A stretch of DNA of 47,917 bases from a virus. The stretch spans positions 1-47,917 of IMG/VR virus record IMGVR_UViG_3300031236_000016; one strand, 5' to 3'. Below are positions 7,632-14,099 of this stretch, piece after piece. A program made the position numbers and the translations under genes. How positions within the stretch are numbered: the first letter of the stretch is position 1; each line of letters starts with the position of its first letter. The notes beneath the pieces were generated by a model, which was not told the DNA's origin, did no database searches, and saw only the letters and a list, made by a program, of their open reading frames with translations.

Positions 7632-7663
7632 AAAAAATAGGCCCCTAGAACGCTCTAGGGGCC
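7632..7663 (-). terminator. rho-independent terminator after the major capsid gene
   Basis: On the minus strand there is a perfect 10-bp stem (GGCCCCTAGA with TCTAGGGGCC, bases 7640-7663) and a 4-nt loop. It is followed at once by TATTTTTT (down to 7632). It lies 26 bases after the major capsid stop. It would end or attenuate the head transcript, giving more capsid than connector mRNA. Confidence 0.85.
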
Positions 7664-7688
7664 AAGTTGCCTTAATGCGTCTACGGTA

Positions 7689-8717
7689 TCACACGCCAAG
7701 CATCGAAACGATAAATACTGGACGATAGATGATTGTGCCCCAGGTTCCCTGCGATTTCTTCTGCATGAAGGAACTGAGTTTGATAACTACCGGATGAGCA
7801 CGAAGCTTTTCCGTGAATGCGCAAGATGCAGTCCGGACTCCTTCGACCTCATCGGCGATGAGCTGCAAGCTGTTGCCCGATGCTGTCGTATACTCCGGGG
7901 CCGTCTTGATCTTCATATTCGGGAAGTTCTTCTTGATCCGATCAAAGACGTTGACATTGAAATCGCTGGTGTCAGTGAGCCACGTCTGCGTCTGCGAAGA
8001 CATGGCGAGCGTCATGTTGGTTTCGAGATCGACGAGATTGTTGGTCTGCGATACAAGTTGCTGGTAGAGCAACTGAATGTCGTGCAAAATCTCGTTGGCG
8101 GTGGCCACTGCCCATGCCGTACCGCCCGCCGCCTTGATTGACGGAGATATGGCCGGGAGCAGCGAAGGGTCGTTAAGCAACCCGTAGTTCTCCAGGCCAG
8201 CTATGCCGAAAAAATAGCTCGCATTTTGGAAGAGATTGAGGGTGCTGATGCTAGCTTTGTTCTTGCGGAAAGCCAGATCCACCAGTCCCGCGCCGGCTCG
8301 CGCTACCTCACGCTCACCCCAATTGGTGATCGTCTGATAGTGGTAGCTCTGACGCTGGGGATAATTGATATTGGCGTTGGAGACACCATTCTCCGAGTAA
8401 TCGCCGTAGCTGGATACCTGACCGACATCTTCACCTTCGATGAACATCGCCGTATCGGTGATCCAATCGCCCTTCTTGACTTCCTCACCGACAACCTCGA
8501 CGGCCCGCATGGGCTTGACGAGAATGTCGATAATGCGAGGATCTACGTAGGTGGTGAACATCGCAGGAACACCGGCGTTGCTCGACGTGACGAGCGCGGG
8601 CTGCGCGTCCATAGCCAGGACGTTGCCATTGGAATCAGCCTCAAGGATTGCAGCATTGGGCTGTCCCATGAGGATAATTCCGGCCATTCTTTCGAGAGCG
8701 AGCAGCTCTGGAGTCAT
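7689..8717 (-). CDS. major capsid protein (DUF2184-like, HK97 fold expected)
   Basis: A 342-residue major head protein. Features are MAGIILMGQPNAAIL at the N-terminus, FTTYVDPRIIDILVKPMRA, a central FFGIAGLENYGLLNDP, and the C-terminal SQGTWGTIIYRPVFI, all typical of DUF2184 capsid proteins. VLAMDA at residues 33-38 lies in the likely propeptide region and matches the VAMD motif found in three other head proteins, so residues 1-37 or so may be removed on maturation. Shine-Dalgarno GGGGAA is 7-8 nt before ATG. It sits between the cement protein and a strong terminator. Confidence 0.9.
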   Translation of the reverse strand: MTPELLALERMAGIILMGQPNAAILEADSNGNVLAMDAQPALVTSSNAGVPAMFTTYVDPRIIDILVKPMRAVEVVGEEVKKGDWITDTAMFIEGEDVGQVSSYGDYSENGVSNANINYPQRQSYHYQTITNWGEREVARAGAGLVDLAFRKNKASISTLNLFQNASYFFGIAGLENYGLLNDPSLLPAISPSIKAAGGTAWAVATANEILHDIQLLYQQLVSQTNNLVDLETNMTLAMSSQTQTWLTDTSDFNVNVFDRIKKNFPNMKIKTAPEYTTASGNSLQLIADEVEGVRTASCAFTEKLRAHPVVIKLSSFMQKKSQGTWGTIIYRPVFIVSMLGV

Positions 8718-8751
8718 TGTGATGTTCCCCGCATTCTATGAATTATGTTGC

Positions 8752-9891
8752 TTACTGAGGTTGCCGTGAAATCTTGACCAGACTGCCCACCGCGCCGTCA
8801 TCGACCGAAGTGGGATAAGCAGTCCAACCGGATGCGATGCCACCGGCGGTGGTAAATGCTTCGGTAGCCACGTACTGCGTACCGGGAGCGAATAGTTGAT
8901 ATACCCCAACTCCGCCACCGGAACCGCTGATCTGAGACTCAACGGAAGTGGCCGGGAGATTGGTTCCAGTGATGGGCATCCCGGTTTGCACCGTCCCTGC
9001 CGACACTGTGGCCACCTTGAGTACACTGCCAAAAGTGGTGACGCCGGCCGCCGAAGCGAAGTATGCCGTGCCGGGAGCGGATAGCGTGTAGGTTCCCACG
9101 CCACCCACCGTACCACTCACCTGGGAGGTGACGGTGGTTCCGGCAGGCACGCCGGTGATACCGGCGGTCGTATCGCCAACGCTGATGAGGCCGGTTGATG
9201 CACTCACCACAAGTACGTTGCCGAAAGTGGTAATGGTAGCGGCAGCAGCGGTGTTTGCTTCGTTCAACTCATAGACGCCCGCGCCGCCAGTCGTGCCACT
9301 AATCTGGGAGACAATCTGAGTCCCTACGGGGATGCCCGTACCAGCCACGCTGTCGCCAATGCTCAACACGCCGGTTACCGCGCTGATGGTGATCTGTTCC
9401 GGATTGCCGACAACTGCCGTCCCGGTGCTGGTGCTGCCGAGAGCTGCGGTATTGGTAGAGCCGAGCGAGGCCGTGCCGGTTGCCCCGGCCGGGGCCGAAC
9501 TGTAAGCGCGGCCATCGGCAAAGCCAGCAAACACGCTAGCACCCTTGGTCAGCGCGGCAGGTCCGGCATTCTTGACCCAGAAATCACCACCGTTGCTCAG
9601 ATCCACTTGGAACCCGGCCGGCACCTGAAGCGAGAACTCCTGAAGGTACACTTCGATTAACGCTTGCTGCGCCCGGTGAAGGAAACCATCGGGAGCAACC
9701 GAAGCATCGGCGAACGGATTGGCAGTCATGAAATCGGGAGCAATCCAGTGGAAGCGGCCAACAATGGCCCCTTGCGCACCCGCAACTAGGCCACCGGCCC
9801 CAGCGAGAGTGCTTGAGCGAGGATTGACGCTCGCGGGGTCACCCTCGACTCCTACAGGATTGAACGAATTTACTCGGGTCTGGAAAGGCAT
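8752..9891 (-). CDS. capsid cement/decoration protein with three C-terminal beta repeats
   Basis: A 379-residue protein. The first ~135 residues (VEGDPASVNPRSSTLAG, GGLVAGAQGAIVGRFHW, DGFLHRAQQAL) look like the Gp24-type structural cement family that stabilises capsids. Residues ~166-346 hold three tandem repeats of 55-60 residues sharing L-S-V-G-D, G-T-G-x-P-x-G-T, S-Q-I-S-G-T-x-G-G-x-G-x-Y. This repeat is common on phage surface proteins and may display adhesive or protective modules on the head. AGGGAG precedes ATG. It lies directly before the major capsid gene. Confidence 0.78.
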   Translation of the reverse strand: MPFQTRVNSFNPVGVEGDPASVNPRSSTLAGAGGLVAGAQGAIVGRFHWIAPDFMTANPFADASVAPDGFLHRAQQALIEVYLQEFSLQVPAGFQVDLSNGGDFWVKNAGPAALTKGASVFAGFADGRAYSSAPAGATGTASLGSTNTAALGSTSTGTAVVGNPEQITISAVTGVLSIGDSVAGTGIPVGTQIVSQISGTTGGAGVYELNEANTAAAATITTFGNVLVVSASTGLISVGDTTAGITGVPAGTTVTSQVSGTVGGVGTYTLSAPGTAYFASAAGVTTFGSVLKVATVSAGTVQTGMPITGTNLPATSVESQISGSGGGVGVYQLFAPGTQYVATEAFTTAGGIASGWTAYPTSVDDGAVGSLVKISRQPQ

Positions 9892-9918
9892 TTTATTACT
9901 CCCTAATCTTGACGTTGA

Positions 9919-11196
9919 CTACATGACTCGAATGCGGCCCAAATCCTTGAAGCGCTTCATTGCCGGTGCGGAATCCATCGCCACCGTGGTACGTGCTGGC
10001 GTTGCCGCATGTTTCGCAGCAACTTTGAAGATGGCTCGTTTGGAAGCCAAACCGGGAGCGTCCTTGTGTTCCACCCCCAGATGATCGAGAGCAAAACCGT
10101 AGACAGATTCGGCTGAATCCATCGCCACTACAATCTCGCCAACTACCGGCCGTACATCCCGGCGAGCTTCATCGAGAGCGAGGAAATCGGCACGGACTCC
10201 AGCAATTGCGGCGTCCATCGCGGCTTTCGTAGGCTTATCATCGGGCTTCTCATCCTTTGCTTTGCGGTCCTTTGCTGCCTTCTTGGGCTTTTCCTTGTCT
10301 TCCTCGTCGTCGTAATCCTCATCGGAATCGCGAGCACCCTTGCAATCGGCGCACATGCATCCCTTCGGATGCTCATCGGCGTCTTCAGCAGGCTCTTCCT
10401 TTTCGACATCAGTCATAGCGTCGAATACGGCGATGACTTGCTTTTCGTCGATCTTGGCATCCATCGCAACGATGAGTCCCGCGGCCTTCTTGCGCTCGGT
10501 CGGCGTGAACTTATTGCGGGTGGCTGGGGCCAGCAACTTCTCAAGCTCGCTGCCATCCATTGCGACCTTGACGGCGGGGAAGGCTGTGGTAGCAGCCACG
10601 ATTAGAGCGTTGCCGAGCTTGGAACGTTTCATGCGAGTAATCTCCGGTGATTGATCTGCGGCGAGAACATCGTTCCCAGCCCTGCCCGACTCAACCAAAG
10701 CAAGATGATTGCCTTGAATCTGAGTCATAATACCATCGTAATGCACACCTTGGTAATCACCTGATGTCATTATTGGTACATAACGGTAACTGCAAGAGAA
10801 CTCTCGTACTCGATCCGTCTCGATTCCAGCGATGGCGTTAACGTCCCAGATGGTCGTATCGGCATCCAGGTAGGGATCGAGAAATTCAACATTGCTGCCG
10901 GTCGATCCGACAATGTGCTGCTTTTTCTCCTGCTCGCTCATCCCGTCAAAATCGGTGACAAATACGTGCTTATTGAGGATCGGCAACATCCTGAAGGTAT
11001 CGGCCGCCCGCGCCAGCTCTTCGGGATCACGCAGCATCCAATAAGCACGATCCCGATCAAGCCCGAGCGCTTCCCACTGAGGGATTTCGCGGCCATAGTA
11101 TTTATTGACGCTGGCCTTGGTGATGTGCGAACGAGCGATATGCAGACGGCCATCTGCCGTATACGTCCGCATTGTCGAGTCTAGGGCGAGAATCAC
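9919..11196 (-). CDS. prohead maturation protease fused to scaffold (DUF2213-like)
   Basis: A 425-residue protein. The N-terminal third fits DUF2213: MRTYTADGRLHIARSHITKA, YYGREIP, LNKHVFVTDFDG, and IQGNHLALVESGRAG, where Ser170 with His77 or His164 are candidate catalytic residues. The C-terminal ~235 residues are rich in Glu, Asp and Lys (DEDYDDEEDKEK), as expected for an internal scaffold, and contain a CMCADC cluster at 280-285. VAMD occurs at 211, 243, 357 and 405, with AAMD at 325, suggesting self-cleavage sites. The start is GTG 11196 without Shine-Dalgarno; TATATT lies exactly 6 nt upstream. The gene is cut off from the Mu-F-like gene by the plus-strand cassette. Confidence 0.82.
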   Translation of the reverse strand: MILALDSTMRTYTADGRLHIARSHITKASVNKYYGREIPQWEALGLDRDRAYWMLRDPEELARAADTFRMLPILNKHVFVTDFDGMSEQEKKQHIVGSTGSNVEFLDPYLDADTTIWDVNAIAGIETDRVREFSCSYRYVPIMTSGDYQGVHYDGIMTQIQGNHLALVESGRAGNDVLAADQSPEITRMKRSKLGNALIVAATTAFPAVKVAMDGSELEKLLAPATRNKFTPTERKKAAGLIVAMDAKIDEKQVIAVFDAMTDVEKEEPAEDADEHPKGCMCADCKGARDSDEDYDDEEDKEKPKKAAKDRKAKDEKPDDKPTKAAMDAAIAGVRADFLALDEARRDVRPVVGEIVVAMDSAESVYGFALDHLGVEHKDAPGLASKRAIFKVAAKHAATPARTTVAMDSAPAMKRFKDLGRIRVM

Positions 11197-11202
11197 CGTT
11201 CA

Positions 11203-11223
11203 AATATAGCAAAATGCATTTTG
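11203..11223 (-). promoter_or_regulatory. putative leaderless late promoter and palindromic operator
   Basis: On the minus strand TATATT (11208-11203) stands 6 nt before GTG 11196, so transcription would start at the codon itself. Directly upstream is a perfect 14-bp palindrome, CAAAATGCATTTTG (11210-11223), in the -35/-10 spacer region. There is no TTGACA-like -35, which suggests activator dependence. Inferred from sequence only. Confidence 0.5.
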
Positions 11224-11236
11224 ATAAAAATATCAG

Positions 11237-11293
11237 TTGACACACTACGAGTAGTGTGAGAGGATAAAGGAGTAGCAAAGAACTCTCGGAGGA
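11237..11293 (+). promoter_or_regulatory. operator-bearing promoter of the plus-strand cassette (copy 1)
   Basis: TTGACA at 11237-11242 is followed by an 18-bp palindrome (CACACTAC-GA-GTAGTGTG, 11241-11258), then GAGGATAAAGG and CTCGGAGGA before ATG 11301. The palindrome lies where a repressor would block polymerase. The -10 is poorly defined (AGGATA or GGATAA). A near-copy (52 of 57 bases identical) lies at 19532-19588. Confidence 0.72.
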
Positions 11294-11300
11294 TACGTAA

Positions 11301-11564
11301 ATGAATCAGGATCGCACACTCCCTCTCAGCAATCAGCCAATCTACTACATCAACCAGTTTTCCCTTGGTATGACGCGCCATAGCCTCGGGGAGATCATTG
11401 CAGACCTAGCAGATTACACGGGTGACGAGTATCTGCATATCTTTGAGGATGGGCCATGCGGAACTCGCATCGTTTACCGTGGATTCGCCTCCAAGATCAT
11501 CTCTGAGTATCGGTTTGAGCAGGATTACATGGGCATCGCGACTTCCAACCTCGGCAACAAATAA
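11301..11564 (+). CDS. small accessory protein, function unknown
   Basis: An 87-residue protein, first gene of the plus-strand cassette, with CTCGGAGGA 7 nt before ATG. It has mixed helix and strand (HSLGEIIADLADY, YLHIFEDGPCGTRIVYRGF) and no recognised motif. It follows the operator-bearing promoter, so it is probably expressed from it, opposite to the surrounding head genes. Confidence 0.62.
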   Translation: MNQDRTLPLSNQPIYYINQFSLGMTRHSLGEIIADLADYTGDEYLHIFEDGPCGTRIVYRGFASKIISEYRFEQDYMGIATSNLGNK

Positions 11565-11579
11565 CTCTCGGAGGAGATT

Positions 11580-11804
11580 ATGACCAACACCGAGTTCCAC
11601 AACACCTTTTACGGACCCAGTAATCAATTAAACCGAGAAAGACTATGTCGGCATCTCGAAATTACAGGATTCGCGGGGCTCAACCTGAAGCGTATGGGAT
11701 GGACCGGATTTATCAACGCGCTCGGTGACCACTATAAACTTGATGTCCGCAACTTCACTTGCCAGGCTAAATTTATCGACGCGCTTGCGGACATGCTGAA
11801 ATGA
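11580..11804 (+). CDS. small accessory protein, function unknown
   Basis: A 74-residue protein that begins MTNTEFHNTFYGPSN and ends DALADMLK, with basic and aromatic residues and no recognised domain. CTCGGAGGAG is 5 nt before ATG. It lies 15 bases after the previous gene in the same orientation, so it is probably the second gene of the cassette transcript. Confidence 0.6.
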   Translation: MTNTEFHNTFYGPSNQLNRERLCRHLEITGFAGLNLKRMGWTGFINALGDHYKLDVRNFTCQAKFIDALADMLK

Positions 11805-11833
11805 AATCCAATTAACCCATCTCGGAGGAGATT

Positions 11834-12022
11834 ATGACCAATATCAATCTTTGGACTGCACTAGCAATCGCACTCGCAGCCCTCACCTTGTACTTCTTCC
11901 CCTTCCTGGTTGCATGGGTTCGCCATCACCGCCAAATCGCCGCCATCTTCTGGACCAAATTTTTCTTCGGTTGGACCGGAATCGGATGGTGCATCAGCTT
12001 TATCTGGGCGGTGATTCGGTGA
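11834..12022 (+). CDS. superinfection immunity-type membrane protein
   Basis: A 62-residue membrane protein with two hydrophobic segments: LAIALAALTLYFFPFLVAW, and WTKFFFGWTGIGWCISFIWA. A short basic loop (RHHRQ) lies between them. The second segment matches the F-x-G-W-T-x-I-G-W signature of the superinfection-immunity family (related to T4 Imm), which blocks DNA entry by later phages at the inner membrane. Shine-Dalgarno CTCGGAGGAG precedes ATG. Being in a separate cassette with its own promoter fits expression early or outside the late phase. Family assignment is by motif; the exclusion role in this phage is inferred. Confidence 0.78.
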   Translation: MTNINLWTALAIALAALTLYFFPFLVAWVRHHRQIAAIFWTKFFFGWTGIGWCISFIWAVIR

Positions 12023-12108
12023 ACAACCAGTTCGAAGAAAGGTTCGTATGGCCAGCCTTAATTGTGTGCATAATAGCAGCCTGCCTTCTGATCCTGATGT
12101 TCCCATAA
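12019..12108 (+). CDS. very small membrane peptide
   Basis: A 29-residue reading frame whose GTG start overlaps the stop of the superinfection gene (GTGA). After a charged head (NNQFEERF) it has one hydrophobic segment (WPALIVCIIAACLLILMF). Likely translationally coupled and possibly a partner of the immunity protein. No Shine-Dalgarno of its own. A longer overlapping frame (12048-12230) competes for this space. Confidence 0.42.
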   Translation: MNNQFEERFVWPALIVCIIAACLLILMFP

Positions 12109-12195
12109 GGTACCTGCTATCAGGCGTACCGATTCCGCCAATCCTTCTCTTCAGTAGGGAAGCTGAGGATTCCAACCGCAAATTGGAGGCTTTAG

Positions 12196-12384
12196 GTGAT
12201 AACGCAAGATGGATTCCTGTCGCTGATTAACCATGCCGCCGAACTGCTACAGATACCAGATCCCAAGGCGGCTTATCTATTTTTCAGACCGATGAGTCTA
12301 TACGATGAAGTTTCAGAGCAATGGTATAGATTAGGTTGGTCTATATCAACACCTTCAACCCCGGAATCCAACTCTATGAGGTGA
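12196..12384 (+). CDS. small accessory protein, function unknown
   Basis: A 62-residue protein starting at GTG 12196 with GGAGG 6 nt upstream. It contains GFLSLINHAAELLQIP and SLYDEVSEQWYRLGW and has no recognised domain. Its last codons lie in a 33-bp stretch that repeats the 3' end of the convergent Mu-F-like gene, so the C-terminus probably arose by recombination. Confidence 0.55.
   Translation: MITQDGFLSLINHAAELLQIPDPKAAYLFFRPMSLYDEVSEQWYRLGWSISTPSTPESNSMR
12341..12373. repeat. displaced copy of the 3' end of the Mu-F-like gene
   Basis: Read on the minus strand these 33 bases match 28 of 33 bases of 12577-12609, the last ten codons and stop of the Mu-F-like gene. They even keep an in-phase stop (S-W-I-P-G-L-K-V-L-I-stop against S-R-I-P-G-L-K-L-L-G-stop). 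The core 12347-12373 matches 25 of 27. The two copies flank the small gene at 12389-12580. Confidence 0.85.
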
Positions 12385-12388
12385 TCAC

Positions 12389-12580
12389 ATGATTGGTAAC
12401 GAAACGCCTTGCTCAAACAATGCGATTGGTCTCGTTCAATCCTTAGAAAATGGCAAAATTCGCCCACTATGTGAACAACACTACGTCGAAGAACAAGAAA
12501 ATTTGCAACAATACAAAAGTGAAAAATTTCATAATAAAAGTGGAATTCCTTGTTGGTGGGGAAACAGAGAACCTCGCTAA
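12389..12580 (+). CDS. small Cys-containing accessory protein, function unknown
   Basis: A 63-residue protein with GAGG 7-8 nt before ATG. It begins MIGNETPCSNNAIG and has IRPLCEQHYVEEQENL and a terminal IPCWWGNREPR. The spaced Cys and His residues (PC, LCEQH, PCWW) suggest a small metal-binding fold. Its stop overlaps the stop of the convergent Mu-F-like gene, and the gene is flanked by the duplicated Mu-F 3' end, so it looks like a recently gained gene. Confidence 0.55.
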   Translation: MIGNETPCSNNAIGLVQSLENGKIRPLCEQHYVEEQENLQQYKSEKFHNKSGIPCWWGNREPR

Positions 12581-13398
12581 CCCAACAACTTCAACCCCGG
12601 AATCCGACTGATAGAAATACAGCGGCAGAAGGGTTTCTCCCCAGGATTGATGAACTCAATCTGACCCTTCTCATTCTTGATCGGGCAGCCGTCGCGCACC
12701 TTATATACGCGGCCGGTTGCCCGCTGGTGCTCCACCCGTGGATGCTTGCCTGCCCCACTATGCCGCCACTCGGCCTCTTCAATTCCCAACTCCAGCCGAC
12801 GGGCGCGCTCAATGACGGCATTTGCCTTGTTGCTTTGATCCAGTGCGATAAATGCAGCTCGCCGGCGCGTCACCCCGCCGATACGCATGAGGTCGGCTAC
12901 CATCACGTCCAACCCTTTACCCTGCGAGTAGGCGCGGGAAAATGCGCCCTGCACCTGACCCAGATATTGCTCGGGGATACTCTTGATGAGTCCGATGTTC
13001 TCGGCTAATGATGCGTTGAATGCATCGGTCACTGGCGCAGTCATTTGAAATTTGACTGTGAATCCGATGTCCCGAAGAGCCATCATCATCGCCGTATCCG
13101 TAGCGGCCCGTTGGCGCTTGAGATAGGCTTTGGCGATCTTTGGACCGGCCTTATCAAAGCGCTTCAACCATCGCTTACGAAGTTCATCGAAGCGCTTGAT
13201 CATCTGCTGTGACGGCGTGGCATCCATCGCTACCGGGGGTGCTTCACGATACTGAGCCTGAAGCCAATAGATAATGCTCGCCGTCATATCGTCTATGACG
13301 GCGAGCATCTGTTTCTGATAACGCTGACGGAGGCCGGCGTTAGCTCGAATCGGTCTGAGCTTAGTGGCCAATGGCGAACCACGTCTGGTTGGTAACAC
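12577..13398 (-). CDS. Mu gpF-like head morphogenesis protein
   Basis: A 273-residue minor head protein. The C-terminal half carries the Mu-F signature: DLMRIGGVTRRRAAFIALDQSNKA, then ARRLELGIEEAEWRHSGAGKHPRVEHQ, RVYKVRDGC, and NPGEKPFCRC at the end. Such proteins act in early prohead assembly near the portal. VAMDA at residues 56-60 follows APP and matches motifs in portal, protease and capsid, so removal of the first ~58 residues is plausible. The start is uncertain: GTG 13398 gives a 38-base overlap with the upstream gene, TTG 13371 is the alternative, and neither has a clear Shine-Dalgarno. Confidence 0.82.
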   Translation of the reverse strand: MLPTRRGSPLATKLRPIRANAGLRQRYQKQMLAVIDDMTASIIYWLQAQYREAPPVAMDATPSQQMIKRFDELRKRWLKRFDKAGPKIAKAYLKRQRAATDTAMMMALRDIGFTVKFQMTAPVTDAFNASLAENIGLIKSIPEQYLGQVQGAFSRAYSQGKGLDVMVADLMRIGGVTRRRAAFIALDQSNKANAVIERARRLELGIEEAEWRHSGAGKHPRVEHQRATGRVYKVRDGCPIKNEKGQIEFINPGEKPFCRCISISRIPGLKLLG

Positions 13399-13945
13399 CG
13401 TTGTTACGCAACGTTAATTGAGTAGTTGTGCAAATTACCCCGCCCGTAGGAACGATGAGCGTTTCTTGAGCTTGCGTTCCTGAGTCCTGGTATTGGCCAG
13501 TTTGAGCCCATAGACAACCATTCGGAAAGGTCAAAGGGAACGTCACAGTTTGAGGTCCGGTATCGAAATCCCCAGTCGTTCCCCATTCCAAAATCAACCC
13601 GTCCCCGAGAGTCTGAAAGCCGCTCGTTCCGGTAAACGCTGGACCAGCCACCGTAGCGGTCACGCGGCCTTGAGCATCTGTAGTAATGGACGTAGGGAGT
13701 AGCGTCGTCCCCGGAGTCCCTACGTTGGGCAGGGAAGCATTCGGAAGAGTGGTAGCATCCACGTACTGCGAACCGTTGCCCACCAGCAGATGATTGGCCG
13801 GGGCTGCTCCTGCGAACTCATAGCCCGTGACCGAGTTGATGAATCCGCTGGCGGTGACGTTGGCGAATATCCCATTGACTGCCCCCATCATCGCAACGCA
13901 GATGAACGCCGCAATCATTCCGATAGCAAACTGTCGTTTACGCAT
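13361..13945 (-). CDS. fibre-type protein with N-terminal signal segment and gp53-like C-terminal domain
   Basis: A 194-residue protein from ATG 13945. Residues 1-30 look like a Sec signal or membrane anchor (basic RKRQ, then FAIGMIAAFICVAMMGAV). The middle is fibre-like (GTTLLPTSITTDAQGRVTAT). The C-terminal ~85 residues (GDGLILEWGTTGDF, VTFPLTFPNGC, WFAIGH) match the tail-fibre gp53-like C-terminal domain, usually a receptor-binding or trimerisation tip. Its position among portal and head genes and its leader are odd for a fibre. It may be a head fibre or an exported protein. It overlaps genes on both sides. GTG 13948 is an alternative start. Confidence 0.68.
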   Translation of the reverse strand: MRKRQFAIGMIAAFICVAMMGAVNGIFANVTASGFINSVTGYEFAGAAPANHLLVGNGSQYVDATTLPNASLPNVGTPGTTLLPTSITTDAQGRVTATVAGPAFTGTSGFQTLGDGLILEWGTTGDFDTGPQTVTFPLTFPNGCLWAQTGQYQDSGTQAQETLIVPTGGVICTTTQLTLRNNGVTNQTWFAIGH

Positions 13946-14099
13946 CACGCCCTACTTTCTCCAGGTACACCCGTTGGCCAACCTCGTCTATCATTTCCAT
14001 CAGCAAGTTCCCGTCCCCACATTCGGCTAAGGCGATCAGTCCGCACAAAAATAGCGGGTTTGCTCCGTTGCGCATGGCATCTTCAATCTCTTCAGGCAT
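13938..14099 (-). CDS. small head-region protein, function unknown
   Basis: A 53-residue protein from ATG 14099, which overlaps the last codons of the portal. GGAG lies 6 nt upstream. It begins MPEEIEDAMRNGANPLFL and contains LIALAECGDGN and MIDEVGQRVYLE. It looks helical and acidic, with no recognised motif. Longer starts at 14105, 14111 or 14153 lie in the portal C-terminus. It is probably co-translated with the portal. Confidence 0.55.
   Translation of the reverse strand: MPEEIEDAMRNGANPLFLCGLIALAECGDGNLLMEMIDEVGQRVYLEKVGRDA

Noticed and set aside
12048-12230. 60-residue plus-strand ORF in the accessory cassette
   Set aside because: It overlaps the 29-residue membrane peptide and the well-supported gene at 12196 (GGAGG site). 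Composition is not protein-like, although AAAGG upstream leaves some doubt.
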